A stretch of 64,000 nucleotides of DNA from Pseudomonas cavernae (GCF_003595175.1 NZ_CP032419.1:2232001-2296000), one strand, 5' to 3'. Positions 1 to 9,396 are shown, counted from the stretch's first letter. Numbers and translations: made by a program. Notes: a model not told the origin generated them from the letters alone.

Positions 1-809
1 CGCTCCTTCACGTACTCGGTGGTCTGTTCGAGCAGGCACTCGAGCTTGGCGGCGGCGCTGACTGCGATGGAAAAGCGCTCCTGCGGCAGCTCGGCCATCA
101 GGTAGGCGAAGCCCTTGCCTTCCTCGCCGAGGCGGTTGCTCACCGGCACGCGCACGTTGTCGAAGAACAGCTCGGCGGTGTCGGCGGCCGGCTGGCCCAC
201 CTTGTGCAGCTTGCGGCCGCGCTGGAAGCCGGCACGGCTGGCTTCCACGGCGATCAGGCTGATGCCCTTGGCGCCGGCTTCCGGATCGGTCTTGCACACC
301 ACGATCACCAGGTCGGCGGTCAGGCCGTTGCTGATGAAGGTCTTGGCACCGTTGATCACGTACTCGTCACCGTCGCGGATGGCGGTGGTGCGTACGGCCT
401 TGAGGTCGCTGCCGGTGCCCGGCTCGGTCATCGCGATGGCGAGGATGATCTCGCCGGAGCAGGCGCCCGGCAGCCACTTCTGCTTTTGCTCCTCGCTGCC
501 GCAGCGGTTGATGTACGGCGCGATGATGTCCGAGTGCATGCCGAAGTAGGCGCCACTCACGCCGGCGCGAGCGAACTCCTCGCTGAACACCGCGCAGTGG
601 CCGAAGTCGCCGCCACCACCGCCGTACTCGGGCGGCAGGGTGATGCCGAGCAGGCCTTCGCGGCCGGCCTTGAGCCAGGTCTCGCGGTCCACCTGACCGG
701 CTTCATCCCAGGCGGCCTGGCGCGGCAGGCACTCGCGCTCGAAGAAACGCCGCGCGGTGCTGCGGAACATCTCGTGGTCGTCGCGGAAGACGGTGCGGTG
801 AATATGCAT
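1..809 (-). CDS. Acyl-CoA dehydrogenase, 3' part beyond left edge
   Basis: FAD-dependent alpha,beta-dehydrogenation of an acyl-CoA, passing electrons to ETF. About 269 residues are visible, from an ATG at 809 (MHIHRTVFRDDHEMF) preceded by TTTGGAGAGCCCC as ribosome site. The flavin-binding signature MTEPGTGSDLKAVRTTA and the FFDNVRVP segment of the middle domain are present; the C-terminal helical domain with the catalytic Glu lies outside the window. It is a close paralogue of the dehydrogenase at 11353-12492, and the two share their 5' leader as well. A 17-bp palindrome lies 98 bp upstream. Family certain, acyl substrate unknown. Confidence 0.9.
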   Translation of the reverse strand, partial: MHIHRTVFRDDHEMFRSTARRFFERECLPRQAAWDEAGQVDRETWLKAGREGLLGITLPPEYGGGGGDFGHCAVFSEEFARAGVSGAYFGMHSDIIAPYINRCGSEEQKQKWLPGACSGEIILAIAMTEPGTGSDLKAVRTTAIRDGDEYVINGAKTFISNGLTADLVIVVCKTDPEAGAKGISLIAVEASRAGFQRGRKLHKVGQPAADTAELFFDNVRVPVSNRLGEEGKGFAYLMAELPQERFSIAVSAAAKLECLLEQTTEYVKE

Positions 810-907
810 GGGGCTCTCCAAATGGGCCGCGAACCTCGCGGGCATGGCCAAGCAGGCAGGCGCTTGGGTCGGAGAGTGAATCTAGTGGCGAATGCAGGGA
901 GCAGACT

Positions 908-924
908 CCCCCCAGGTCGGGTGG
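908..924 (-). promoter_or_regulatory. 17-bp palindromic operator, copy 1
   Basis: Read on the minus strand this is CCACCCGACCTGGGGGG, 98 bp before the start of the acyl-CoA dehydrogenase at 809. It matches four other sites in the catabolic cluster (4174, 11237, 17447, 20219). Binding by a LuxR-type regulator of the cluster is an inference. Confidence 0.6.
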
Positions 925-1022
925 CGGAATGGCGTGGAATTGCCCGCAAAGGCAGACAGGACGAGAGGCGGAAGTGTTCGGCCCCGGCAAATTGCGACGG
1001 GAGGACGGTTGGCGTGGGGCAC

Positions 1023-1047
1023 GTAGCCCGGATGCAATCCGGGCTAC
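1023..1047. repeat. REP-like palindrome
   Basis: Perfect 11-bp arms (GTAGCCCGGAT / ATCCGGGCTAC) around GCA. The same arm sequence recurs at 58437-58493, so this is a dispersed extragenic palindrome. It lies between two genes on the minus strand. Confidence 0.75.
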
Positions 1048-1081
1048 GGCTTGTGACTGTGGTGATGGTGGACGCCGCGCT

Positions 1082-1116
1082 CCCTCACCCTAACCCTCTC
1101 CCAAAGGGAGAGGGGA
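1082..1116. repeat. Intergenic hairpin repeat
   Basis: CCCTCACCCTAACC followed by a 9-bp perfect stem, CCCTCTCCC and GGGAGAGGG. This is a widely dispersed kind of proteobacterial intergenic repeat. Together with the REP-like element and the operator it fills the 373-bp gap between the genes at 809 and 1183; nothing else is seen there. Confidence 0.55.
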
Positions 1117-1166
1117 CTGGTCCGTGCGATGGCTGGATAGCTTTAGCCATCTGACACTTCGGGCAA

Positions 1167-1182
1167 GAACCTAAACAGGTTC
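1167..1182 (-). terminator. Weak hairpin after the LAL regulator
   Basis: A six-base stem (AGGAAC-type arms GAACCT/AGGTTC with a 4-nt loop) lies directly after the stop codon of the regulator on the minus strand. There is only a short T run, so terminator function is uncertain. Confidence 0.35.
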
Positions 1183-4029
1183 CTAACGGTCCCGTCCTTC
1201 GCCGGCGCTTAGCTCCACTTCGCGCAGGCGAGCGACGGCTTCGTCACGCGTGGTGACGCCCAGTTTGGTGAAGATATGCCGCAGGTACCATTTGACGGTT
1301 TCCGGCGATAGCGCAAGGGCGCGGGCGATCTTCTTGTTGGGCAGGGCTTGGGCCAGCAGCCGCAGAATCTCCAGCTCGCGCGCACTGAGTGTTTCCAGAC
1401 CACTGGAGAGCTGTTTGCGCGACGCATCCGGCTTGCGACTGACAGCCTCGGCAGCAGCCGGCAGAGCCGCGGCTTGCAGGCGCTCGACATAGAATGTCAG
1501 CACCGGGTCGAGGGTTTCGCCTTCGGCGATCTGGCTGATCAGCGCCAGCGCTTCCGGATGCGCGTCCAGCAGGCTGCGCACCTGGCCGTAGCGGTGGCCG
1601 GCGCGCAAGGCGGCGAGCACTTTCTCCCGCGCTGCGTCCATGAGCCTGCGTTGCGCATCGAACACCGCGCCGAGCATATTCAGGCGGGTCACGCCCAGCT
1701 GGCGGCCGCCCGATTCGCACAGGGCGATGACCTGATTGAGGCGTAGCGAGGCGCCGTCCAGGTCGCCACTGGCCGCCAGCCAGCGGACATGCGCATGTTC
1801 GGCAAGGATATGAATAGCGCGCAGTGAGCTGCGCTCGGCATTGGGGTGGCAGGCATCGATGGCATCCAGGCGTGCCCGCGCGGTTTCCGCGGCCGAGCGC
1901 TCGCCCATTTGCAGGTGCCAGTGGACCTGGGTCACCAGGCTGTGGGCTTCCAGCCGGTCCAGGCCCAGCTTGCTGGCGTAGGCCTGCAGTCGCCGCAGGT
2001 AGGCGAAGGCGCCCTTGTGATCGCCGACGAACCAGCGCGTCTTGGCCAGCACTTCCAGCACCCGCAACACCGAGTCGGGGATCGACACTCGCTCGAAAAT
2101 ATCCACCCAGTTGACCAGCAACTGGTAGGCGGCCTCGACCTCGCCGTTCTCGTACAGCACCTCGCCCAGCAGTGCAGTGGCCAGACAGCGGGCATCGAAG
2201 CAGGTCTTGCCACCCCGTTCGGCTTCGAACAACACCTCGCGGTAGATGCGTTCGGCCTGGTTCATCTGCCCCTCCATCGCCAGGCTCAGGCCGATCAGGC
2301 AGCGGCCCTGCAGGCTGCCTCCGGTGGTGCCCAGCAGTGGTGTGCCGTTGATCAGCAGGGGCGGGCGATCCAGCTGGATGCGCCTGGCCAATTCGAACTC
2401 GCCGCAGTGCATGTACAGCCAGGAAAGAACGTTGGTGCTGCCGCCGATCATCACCGCGTCGGCGTTTTTCGGCGGATGCAGGAGTTGCGGCAGGATGGCC
2501 ACGGCGGCGTCGGTGTCGTCGCGTTGCACCGCCAGGATGGCGCGCAGCATGGTCAGGCGAAAACGCACCTCCGCGGCGCTCTCGGGAATATCGCGCTCCA
2601 GCCGTTCGATGCCCTCGACGCAGGCGGCGAAGTCGCGCGCATAGATCTGCATGCGCACCAGCAACATGCGCAGCGACACGCTGGCCTGCAACTGTTCCAT
2701 GGGCAACTGGCGGACCAGTTCGACCAGCATGCGCAGATCGCCCTGGGCGTACAGCGTTTCGAGCCGCTGTTCGACAAACTTGGCCGCCGCGCCTGCCTCG
2801 CCACCATGCACGGCATGCCCCACCGCTTCGCTGAGCAGGTCGCGATCACGAAACCAGGTCCAGGCACGGGCGTGCACCGCCCGTTGCTCGGCTTCGCCGC
2901 CGGCCTCGAAGAGTTTCAGCAGCGTCTCGCGTAGCAGTGGGTGGAAGCGGTACCAGGCTTCGCGGTCGGCGCTGTCGACGGCGATCAGGAACAGGTTGTC
3001 GCTTTCCAGGCGCTCGAACAGTGCAGCGGCATCGACAACGGCGGAAGTACGGTTGACCAGGGTCGCGCACAACGCCGGACAAAAGCGCTCGCACAGAGCC
3101 AGCGGTCGCAGCAGTTCGAGTTCGGCAGGGGTGAGCTGCGAGAGGACTTCAGTCTCGAAGAAATTGGAGAACGCCTGGTTGTCGAGCAACTGCGCCTGCG
3201 GTTGGCCTGATGCGGCGCCGTCCAGCTTGCGCTGTCGACCCTTTTTGCGACTGGCCGCGACCAGTTGCAGCCCGGCGATCCAGCCATCGGTCATGCGGTA
3301 GATCCGCTGGATGTCGCTCGGGTCGATCTCGCCCAGCTGCGTCTTGAGAAACTGCTCGGCTTCCTCGGCGGTGAAGCGCAGGTCGCGCAGATCCAGTTCG
3401 AGGGTGAGGTTCTGGCTGCGCAGGCGGGCCAGCGACAGCGGCACGCTACTGCGCGAGACCAGCGCCAGGTGCAGGTTGTCCGGCGCGTAGTCGAGCAGCC
3501 ACTGCAGGGTCTGGTGGATGCTGGTGTCGGTCAGGGTGTGCAGGTCGTCGAGGACCAGCACCAGTTCGCGCGGATGCGCGGCGATGCCACGCACCAGGGT
3601 GATGACGGTGCGCTCGACCGCCTCTCTGTCGCTGCTGTAACCCTCGAGCAGCAAGGTGTCGCGGACCATCGTCGGGTCGACCTGGGCCAGGCTGGCGAGC
3701 AGGTAGTCGAGGAAGCGGGACAATTGGTTGTCGCCACTGGTCAGGGTCAGCCAGGCGACGTCGAAGCCCAGCGAGAGCTGCATCTGCCGCCAGGAGGCCA
3801 TTGCCGTCGTCTTGCCGCAGCCCGCCGGCCCTTTCAACACGATGCAGCGCCGCCGCCGCGCCTCGAACAACTGCGTATGCAGGCGCTCGCGGGCGAGGAT
3901 TCGGGTGCCGATCCGCGGCGGCGACAGTTTCGTGCTGTCGATCGGGCTGAGTGCGGCCGAGCCCTCTAGACCGGTGTCTTGAGCGGCAGTGGTATGGGCG
4001 GCTGTTGGGGCTTTGCTGGGTTTATCCAT
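1183..4029 (-). CDS. LuxR-family LAL/MalT-type transcriptional regulator
   Basis: Large ATP-binding LuxR regulator, 948 residues from the ATG at 4029 (MDKPSKAP). The frame stays open upstream to 4272, but that extension looks non-coding and runs through the operator region. Walker A GPAGCGKTT is at about residues 67-75 and a Walker B-like LVLVLDDLHT near 160. A TPR-like helical middle follows. The C-terminal LuxR helix-turn-helix (LSARELEILRLLAQ...NKKIARAL...TVKWYLRHIFTKLGV) occupies about the last 65 residues. In this family an effector bound by the helical domain, plus ATP, triggers DNA binding. It is divergent from the CoA-transferase operon at 4313 and probably controls it. The ligand is unknown. 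Confidence 0.9.
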   Translation of the reverse strand: MDKPSKAPTAAHTTAAQDTGLEGSAALSPIDSTKLSPPRIGTRILARERLHTQLFEARRRRCIVLKGPAGCGKTTAMASWRQMQLSLGFDVAWLTLTSGDNQLSRFLDYLLASLAQVDPTMVRDTLLLEGYSSDREAVERTVITLVRGIAAHPRELVLVLDDLHTLTDTSIHQTLQWLLDYAPDNLHLALVSRSSVPLSLARLRSQNLTLELDLRDLRFTAEEAEQFLKTQLGEIDPSDIQRIYRMTDGWIAGLQLVAASRKKGRQRKLDGAASGQPQAQLLDNQAFSNFFETEVLSQLTPAELELLRPLALCERFCPALCATLVNRTSAVVDAAALFERLESDNLFLIAVDSADREAWYRFHPLLRETLLKLFEAGGEAEQRAVHARAWTWFRDRDLLSEAVGHAVHGGEAGAAAKFVEQRLETLYAQGDLRMLVELVRQLPMEQLQASVSLRMLLVRMQIYARDFAACVEGIERLERDIPESAAEVRFRLTMLRAILAVQRDDTDAAVAILPQLLHPPKNADAVMIGGSTNVLSWLYMHCGEFELARRIQLDRPPLLINGTPLLGTTGGSLQGRCLIGLSLAMEGQMNQAERIYREVLFEAERGGKTCFDARCLATALLGEVLYENGEVEAAYQLLVNWVDIFERVSIPDSVLRVLEVLAKTRWFVGDHKGAFAYLRRLQAYASKLGLDRLEAHSLVTQVHWHLQMGERSAAETARARLDAIDACHPNAERSSLRAIHILAEHAHVRWLAASGDLDGASLRLNQVIALCESGGRQLGVTRLNMLGAVFDAQRRLMDAAREKVLAALRAGHRYGQVRSLLDAHPEALALISQIAEGETLDPVLTFYVERLQAAALPAAAEAVSRKPDASRKQLSSGLETLSARELEILRLLAQALPNKKIARALALSPETVKWYLRHIFTKLGVTTRDEAVARLREVELSAGEGRDR

Positions 4030-4173
4030 GGTGATCCAAGGACTTCTGGTAGCGGCTGGAAACGAACGGTGCGGGCATGCTTTTTTCAGCATGAAGCATA
4101 TCGCTGCCGGATATCCAGCAAGACTAGTTCGTTGCCGCTTCTCGGTCTGCGTCTCCTGCTGCTGAGCTGATTT

Positions 4174-4190
4174 CCACCCGACATGGGGGG
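4174..4190 (+). promoter_or_regulatory. 17-bp palindromic operator, copy 2
   Basis: CCACCCGACATGGGGGG lies in the divergent region between the LAL regulator (start 4029) and the CoA-transferase (start 4313, 122 bp downstream). It could serve either promoter. The rest of this 283-bp gap shows no other feature. Confidence 0.6.
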
Positions 4191-4312
4191 ACGCCCGCCT
4201 GAGCTGCATTGCTCTACTTTGCCGACAGCAGCATTTGGCCGCGCCAACAGGGCGGTGCCGGAAGAACTTCATGTTTCAACGTGCCCGAGGCGGCGCGAGC
4301 GAGAGGCGATAG

Positions 4313-5467
4313 ATGGGCGTACTGAGCGGAATCCGCGTATTGGAGTTCGAAGCGATTGGTCCGGGGCCGTTCGGCACCATGCTGCTGGCCGACATGGGCG
4401 CCGATGTGGTGCGCATCGACCGTCCGACGGCGCCTGGCGATCTTGGACCCAAGTTCGACGGGCCACGGATCGACATCACCGGGCGCAACCGTCGCTCGGT
4501 GACCCTCGACCTCAAGCGTCCGGAGGCGGTGGCGACCGCCCTCGAGCTGATCGAGCGCGCCGACGTAGTGATCGAAGGTTTCCGTCCCGGCACCATGGAG
4601 CGTCTCGGCCTGGGCCCGGACGTCGCCTTGGCACGCAACCCGCAGCTGGTGTACGGCCGGATGACCGGCTGGGGCCAGACCGGCCCGCTGGCCGAGCGCG
4701 CCGGCCACGACCTCAACTACATTGCGCTGTCCGGCGTGCTCTCCGGCATCGGTCCGGCGGGCGGGCGCCCAGTGCCGCCGTTGAACCTGGTCGGCGACTA
4801 CGGCGGTGGCGGCATGTTGCTGGCCATGGGTGTGTTGGCGGCGCTGCTCAACGTGCAGCGCGGCGGCCAGGGCCAGGTGGTCGATGCGGCCATGACTGAA
4901 GGCGCGGCGCAGCTCGGCTCGGTGTTCTGGGGCCTGGTGGCCAGCGGCAACTGGCGCGAAGAGCGGGGTAGCAACCTGTTGGATGGCGGCGCGCCCTGGT
5001 ACGACACTTACCGCACCCTGGACGGCCAGTACATGGCCATCGGCCCGGTGGAGGGGCGCTTCTACGCCGAGCTGCTGGAGAAGCTCGGCCTGGCTGAAGC
5101 CAATCTGCCCAAGCAGCACGACCGCAGTGGCTGGCCGCGACTGCGCGAGGCGTTCATCCAGGCCTTCCTCGGCCGCACCCGCGACGAGTGGTGCGCGGTG
5201 TTCGAGGGGAGCGACGCTTGCGTCGCTCCGGTGCTCGGTTTCGCCGAGGCCGCCAACCATCCGCACAACCAGGCGCGCGGCAGTTTCATCGAGGTCAATG
5301 GCGTGGTGCAGCCGGTGCCGGCGCCGCGTTTCCTCGGCACCCCGTCGGCTCAGCCGCGCCCTGCACCGGCGCGCGGCGAGCAGGGCGCTGCGGCGCTACG
5401 CGACTGGGGCTTCGATGAGCAAGGTATCGAGCGCCTGTGCGCACAGGGACTGGGCTTCCGCTCATAG
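4313..5467 (+). CDS. CaiB/BaiF family CoA-transferase or alpha-methylacyl-CoA racemase
   Basis: Type III CoA-transferase fold, 384 residues, close to the alpha-methylacyl-CoA racemase branch ([16 protein letters not shown] at the N-terminus, [38 protein letters not shown]). Racemases of this branch convert (R)- to (S)-2-methylacyl-CoA so that acyl-CoA dehydrogenases can act; other members transfer CoA between acids. The start at 4313 follows GAGAGGCGAT. It heads a co-directional set with two ligases and a thioesterase, which fits activation and epimerisation of a methyl-branched acid. Racemase versus transferase cannot be settled from sequence. Confidence 0.85.
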   Translation: MGVLSGIRVLEFEAIGPGPFGTMLLADMGADVVRIDRPTAPGDLGPKFDGPRIDITGRNRRSVTLDLKRPEAVATALELIERADVVIEGFRPGTMERLGLGPDVALARNPQLVYGRMTGWGQTGPLAERAGHDLNYIALSGVLSGIGPAGGRPVPPLNLVGDYGGGGMLLAMGVLAALLNVQRGGQGQVVDAAMTEGAAQLGSVFWGLVASGNWREERGSNLLDGGAPWYDTYRTLDGQYMAIGPVEGRFYAELLEKLGLAEANLPKQHDRSGWPRLREAFIQAFLGRTRDEWCAVFEGSDACVAPVLGFAEAANHPHNQARGSFIEVNGVVQPVPAPRFLGTPSAQPRPAPARGEQGAAALRDWGFDEQGIERLCAQGLGFRS

Positions 5468-5530
5468 CTCCAGGATCGGAAACAAGCTGCCACGTCACTT
5501 TTGAATAAAAACAAGTTAGAGGAATTCACT

Positions 5531-7087
5531 ATGTACCTGACCCAAGGGCTGCACCGCATGCTGCAGCAGCAACCCAACGCACTGGCCACGGTATTTCGCG
5601 ACCGTCGCCGCACCTATGCAGAACTGGCCGACCGGGTGGCCCGCCTGGCCGGCGCCCTGCAGAGCTTGGGCATGCAAACCGGCGACCGGGTTGGCCTGCT
5701 CGGCCTGAATTCCGACCGCTTCCTCGAGTACTTCCTGGCGACCTGGTGGGGCGGCGGAGTGGTCAACCCGGTCAATATCCGCTGGAGCGTGCCGGAGATC
5801 GTCTATTCGCTGGACGACTGCGACACGCGCATCCTGTTGATCGACGACACCTTCCTGCACATGGCCGAAGGCATCGCCAGCTCGTGCAAGGCGAAGCCGC
5901 TGCTGGTCCATATCGGCGACGGTCCAACCCCACAAGGGATGCTGTCCTATGAACAGCTGATCCGCGACGCCGCGCCGGTCGACGATGCATTCCGTGGAGG
6001 CGACGACCTGGCCAGCATCATGTACACCGGCGGTACCACTGGCTGGCCCAAGGGCGTGATGCAGTCGCACATGAACCTGTGGTCCGCGGCAGTGGCGCGC
6101 ATTGCCGATGTCCCGGTTCCGGCAGATGCCCTGACCCTGCATATCGCGCCGATGTTCCATCTCGCGGCCCTGTCGCGGGTGATCCTGATATCGCTGATCG
6201 GCTTGCCGAGCATCTTCATACCGGCGTTCGATGCGCTTGACGTGATGCAGGCCATCGAGCGCGAGCGAGTGACCGATACCCTGATCGTGCCGACCATGCT
6301 GCAGGCGTTGATCATGCATCCGGATTTCGCCAAGCATGACCTCGGTAGCCTCAGAAGACTGACCTACGGCGCCTCGCCCATCGCCGTGCCATTGCTGGAG
6401 CTGGCCCTCAAGGCCTTGCCGAATGTCGAGTTCACCCAGGGCTATGGCATGACCGAAGCGGCGCCGCCGATCACCGCCAACGGCCCGGAGAACCATAGCG
6501 CCGAGGCCATCGCCAATGGCCGTCTGCGCTCGGCCGGCCGTCCCGGCCTCGGGGTGACCGTGCGCATCGTCGATGAGAACGACAATGAAGTCCCGCGGGG
6601 TACCGTTGGCGAAGTCGTCGTCCGCGGGCCGAACATCATGCTCGGCTACTGGAACAAACCCGAGGAAACCGCCCAGGCCCTGCGTGGCGGCTGGATGCAC
6701 ACCGGCGACGGCGCCTACATGGACGAGGACGGCTACATCTACATAGTCGACCGCATCAAGGACATGATCGTCAGCGGTGGCGAGAACGTGTACTCGGGCG
6801 AGGTGGAGAGCGCAATCGCCCGCCATCCGGCGGTGCTGATGTGCGCGGTGATCGGCATCCCCAGCGAGCAGTGGGGCGAGGCGGTGCATGCGGTGGTGGT
6901 GTGCAAGCCCGGTATCGAACTCGCCGAGGATGAGGTGCGCGCGCATTGCCGCGAATCGATCGCTGGCTACAAGTGCCCGAAGAGTGTCGAGTTCCGCAGC
7001 GAGCTGCCGCTGTCGGGCGCCGGCAAGATCCTCAAGAAGGACCTGCGTGAGCCGTACTGGGCCGGCAAAGCGCGGAGCGTCAACTGA
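5531..7087 (+). CDS. Acyl-CoA ligase (AMP-forming), paralogue A
   Basis: Class I adenylate-forming enzyme, 518 residues, making acyl-CoA from acid, ATP and CoA. The start at 5531 (MYLTQGLHRML) is chosen because AGAGGAATTCACT precedes it and the second ligase begins the same way. Motifs are the P-loop MYTGGTTGWPKGVM (about 170), GYGMTEAAP (about 313), YIVDRIKDMIVSGGENV in the hinge region (about 405) and a C-terminal SGAGKILKKDLR with the catalytic Lys. It overlaps the next gene (TGATG). About 280 bp of its 3' part are almost identical to the ligase at 7558. Medium- to long-chain acids are likely substrates; specificity is unknown. Confidence 0.92.
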   Translation: MYLTQGLHRMLQQQPNALATVFRDRRRTYAELADRVARLAGALQSLGMQTGDRVGLLGLNSDRFLEYFLATWWGGGVVNPVNIRWSVPEIVYSLDDCDTRILLIDDTFLHMAEGIASSCKAKPLLVHIGDGPTPQGMLSYEQLIRDAAPVDDAFRGGDDLASIMYTGGTTGWPKGVMQSHMNLWSAAVARIADVPVPADALTLHIAPMFHLAALSRVILISLIGLPSIFIPAFDALDVMQAIERERVTDTLIVPTMLQALIMHPDFAKHDLGSLRRLTYGASPIAVPLLELALKALPNVEFTQGYGMTEAAPPITANGPENHSAEAIANGRLRSAGRPGLGVTVRIVDENDNEVPRGTVGEVVVRGPNIMLGYWNKPEETAQALRGGWMHTGDGAYMDEDGYIYIVDRIKDMIVSGGENVYSGEVESAIARHPAVLMCAVIGIPSEQWGEAVHAVVVCKPGIELAEDEVRAHCRESIAGYKCPKSVEFRSELPLSGAGKILKKDLREPYWAGKARSVN

Positions 7088-7515
7088 TGGGCGCGGTGAT
7101 GCGCATACCCGCAGGCTTCGAACCGTTTCAAACCCGCGCCGGCTTCGTTATCGGTTGCGGCGGTTTTTTCCTGCACAGGGAACAGCCGATTCTGGCCATG
7201 CGCGTCGGCGCCGAGCATCTCAACTCGGTGCAGATCGCCCACGGCGGTCTGTTGGCGACCCTGGCCGACTGCGCCTTTGGCGCGATCCTCTGGCGTCAAC
7301 TGGATACGCCGACGCCGCCGATCACGGTCAACCTGAACGTCGACTACCTCGGCGCGGTGCGCGAAGGCGACTGGCTGGAGGCGCATGTGGAGGTCGAAAA
7401 AAACGGCGCCAGCTTCATCAACGCCAGCTGCCGGCTCAAGGTCGGCGAGCGCCTGGTGTTGCGCGCCAATGGCATCTTCACCCGCTGGAAGGGCGCGCCT
7501 CAGCCAACGGCGTGA
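7087..7515 (+). CDS. PaaI-type hot-dog thioesterase
   Basis: 142 residues, single hot-dog domain of the PaaI/YdiI type. The helix signature NSVQIAHGGLLATLADCAFG carries the usual HGG plus acidic residue arrangement, and TVNLNVDYLGAVREGDWLEA forms the central sheet. It hydrolyses acyl-CoA and may release CoA from stalled intermediates. The start codon overlaps the stop of the upstream ligase, so translation is probably coupled. It sits between two paralogous ligases. The hot-dog family also includes dehydratases, but sequence length and motif favour thioesterase. Confidence 0.85.
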   Translation: MGAVMRIPAGFEPFQTRAGFVIGCGGFFLHREQPILAMRVGAEHLNSVQIAHGGLLATLADCAFGAILWRQLDTPTPPITVNLNVDYLGAVREGDWLEAHVEVEKNGASFINASCRLKVGERLVLRANGIFTRWKGAPQPTA

Positions 7516-7557
7516 GGCTCCAGGCGGGTCTCCAACAATAAGAAAAACGGAGCTCCT

Positions 7558-9120
7558 ATGTACCTGACCCAGTGGCTGCAGCGCTCGCTGCAGCAGACCC
7601 CGGACAAACTGGTCACCGTCTTCGGCGACCGCCGGCACACCTACCGCCAGTTCGGCGAGCGCGTCGCGCGCCTGGCCGGGGCGTTGCGCGGCCTGGGTAT
7701 GGCGCCGGGCGATCGCGTCGGCATGCTCGCGCTCAACTCCGACCGCTACCTCGAATACATGATGAGCGTGTGGTGGGGCGGTGGCGTGCTCAACCCGGTC
7801 AACATCCGCTGGAGCGTGGCGGAGATCGTCTATTCGCTGGATGACTGCGACACCGGCATCCTGATCGTCGACGACCAGTTCCTGCCGCTGGTCGACGGCA
7901 TTCGCGCCAGGGCCAAGCGCCCGCCGGTGTTCATCTACGCCGGCGAGGGCCAGACGCCCGCCGGCCTGCTCTCCTATGAGCAGTTGATCGTCGATTCGGC
8001 GCCGGCGCCGGTGGCGGACGTCGGCCGCGGCTACGACGACCTCGCCTGCATCATGTACACCGGTGGCACCACCGGTTTTCCCAAGGGCGTGATGCAGTCG
8101 CACCAGAACCTGTGGTCGGCCTGCATGCCGCGCACCATAGATATGCCGCCGATCCAGGGTGGCGTTGTGCTGCACGTGGCGCCGCTGTTCCACGTCGCCG
8201 GCCTGGCGCGCGCGCTGATCCAGTTCATCGCCGGTGAATGCCATGCGCTGGTGCCGACCTTCGACGCCGGCGAAGTGCTGCGCATCATCGAGCGCGAGCG
8301 GGTCACCGAGACCCTGCTGGTGCCGACCATGATCCTCACCTTGCTGGCCCACCCGGACTTCGCCAAGCACGACCTCAGCAGCCTCAAGCGCCTGACCTAT
8401 GGCGCCTCGCCGAGCGCCGGGGCGATGGTCGAGCAGGTCATCGCCGCGCTGCCGGGGATCGAACTCAGCCATTCCTACGGCCTGACCGAAGCCTGCCCGA
8501 CGGTCTCCAGCAACCTGCCGGACGGGCATACCGAGGAAGCGCGGCGCTGCGGCCGCTCGCGCTCGGTGGGACGTGGCGGCTTCGGCGTGCTGGTCAAAAT
8601 CGTCGACGAGCAGGGCCAGGAAGTGCCGCGCGGCACGGTGGGCGAAGTCATCGTGCGCGGTCCCAACGTGATGCAGGGCTACTGGAACAAGCCGGAGGAA
8701 ACCGCCAAGGCGCTACGCGTCGGCTGGCTGTACACCGGCGACGGCGCCTACATGGACGAGGACGGCTACATCTACATAGTCGACCGCATCAAGGACATGA
8801 TCGTTAGCGGTGGCGAGAACGTGTACTCGGGCGAGGTGGAGAGCGCGATCGCCCGCCATCCGGCGGTGCTGATGTGCGCGGTGATCGGCATCCCCAGCGA
8901 GCAATGGGGTGAGGCGGTGCATGCGGTGGTGGTGTGCAAGCCCGGTATCGAACTCGCCGAGGATGAGGTGCGCGCTCATTGCCGCGAATCGATCGCCGGC
9001 TACAAGTGCCCGAAGACCGTCGAGTTTCGCGCCGAGTTGCCGCTGTCGGGCGCCGGGAAGATCCTCAAACGCGACCTGCGCGAGCCGTTCTGGGCCGGCA
9101 AGAGTCGCGCGGTGAGCTGA
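7558..9120 (+). CDS. Acyl-CoA ligase (AMP-forming), paralogue B
   Basis: 520 residues, same architecture as the ligase at 5531: MYTGGTTGFPKGVMQSH P-loop, SYGLTEACP, YIVDRIKDMIVSGGENV, and SGAGKILKRDLREPFW. The start at 7558 follows AAAACGGAGCTCCT. N-terminal and acid-binding parts have diverged from paralogue A (for example PMFHLAALSRV versus PLFHVAGLARA), whereas positions 8734-9015 match 6701-6982 with about six silent differences, which suggests gene conversion. The two enzymes probably take related but different acids. Confidence 0.92.
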   Translation: MYLTQWLQRSLQQTPDKLVTVFGDRRHTYRQFGERVARLAGALRGLGMAPGDRVGMLALNSDRYLEYMMSVWWGGGVLNPVNIRWSVAEIVYSLDDCDTGILIVDDQFLPLVDGIRARAKRPPVFIYAGEGQTPAGLLSYEQLIVDSAPAPVADVGRGYDDLACIMYTGGTTGFPKGVMQSHQNLWSACMPRTIDMPPIQGGVVLHVAPLFHVAGLARALIQFIAGECHALVPTFDAGEVLRIIERERVTETLLVPTMILTLLAHPDFAKHDLSSLKRLTYGASPSAGAMVEQVIAALPGIELSHSYGLTEACPTVSSNLPDGHTEEARRCGRSRSVGRGGFGVLVKIVDEQGQEVPRGTVGEVIVRGPNVMQGYWNKPEETAKALRVGWLYTGDGAYMDEDGYIYIVDRIKDMIVSGGENVYSGEVESAIARHPAVLMCAVIGIPSEQWGEAVHAVVVCKPGIELAEDEVRAHCRESIAGYKCPKTVEFRAELPLSGAGKILKRDLREPFWAGKSRAVS

Positions 9121-9199
9121 GGTCTTGCCCGGTGGGCTCGCGCCTGGCTGATAACGTCAGGTACCAATTATCAACGGTGAAACCAGGAGAACGTCTCAC

Positions 9200-9292
9200 A
9201 TGGCCAACGTGACTCGCCAGAACATCGGCACCTGAGCGGTACTGACCCTGAACCGGCCGGATGCGCTGAACGCCATGTTCAGCGATAGCTGA
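9200..9292 (+). pseudogene. Relic of an enoyl-CoA hydratase (crotonase) gene
   Basis: ATG at 9200, behind an intact site AACCAGGAGAACG, opens MANVTRQNIGT, then a TGA at 9233. The same frame continues as AVLTLNRPDALNAMFSDS and a second TGA at 9290. LTLNRPDALNA is the N-terminal hallmark of crotonase-fold enoyl-CoA hydratases. Nothing recognisable follows, so about 30 codons of a roughly 260-codon gene remain. Loss of this hydratase next to ligases and dehydrogenases means hydration must come from elsewhere. The rest of the 9121-9396 gap holds no other gene. Confidence 0.75.
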
Positions 9293-9396
9293 CGCGCCGG
9301 AGATTCAGCGGTGCACGCCAAATGCGTGCGCGGCGGCGATACCGAGTTGCACACCAAAACAACAAGCGATCCGCAGATCGCGAACAGGAGGCATCC

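Noticed and set aside
204..1154. Long plus-strand frame over the first acyl-CoA dehydrogenase
   Set aside because: It is antisense to the conserved dehydrogenase on the minus strand; composition is Ala/Gly/Arg rich without motifs.
1846..2934. 362-codon plus-strand frame inside the LAL regulator
   Set aside because: Antisense shadow of the regulator; His/Gln-rich and without domain signature.
5531..9120. The two ligase genes as a recent simple tandem duplication
   Set aside because: Most of their length is clearly diverged and a thioesterase gene separates them; only one 282-bp block is near identical, which fits conversion better.
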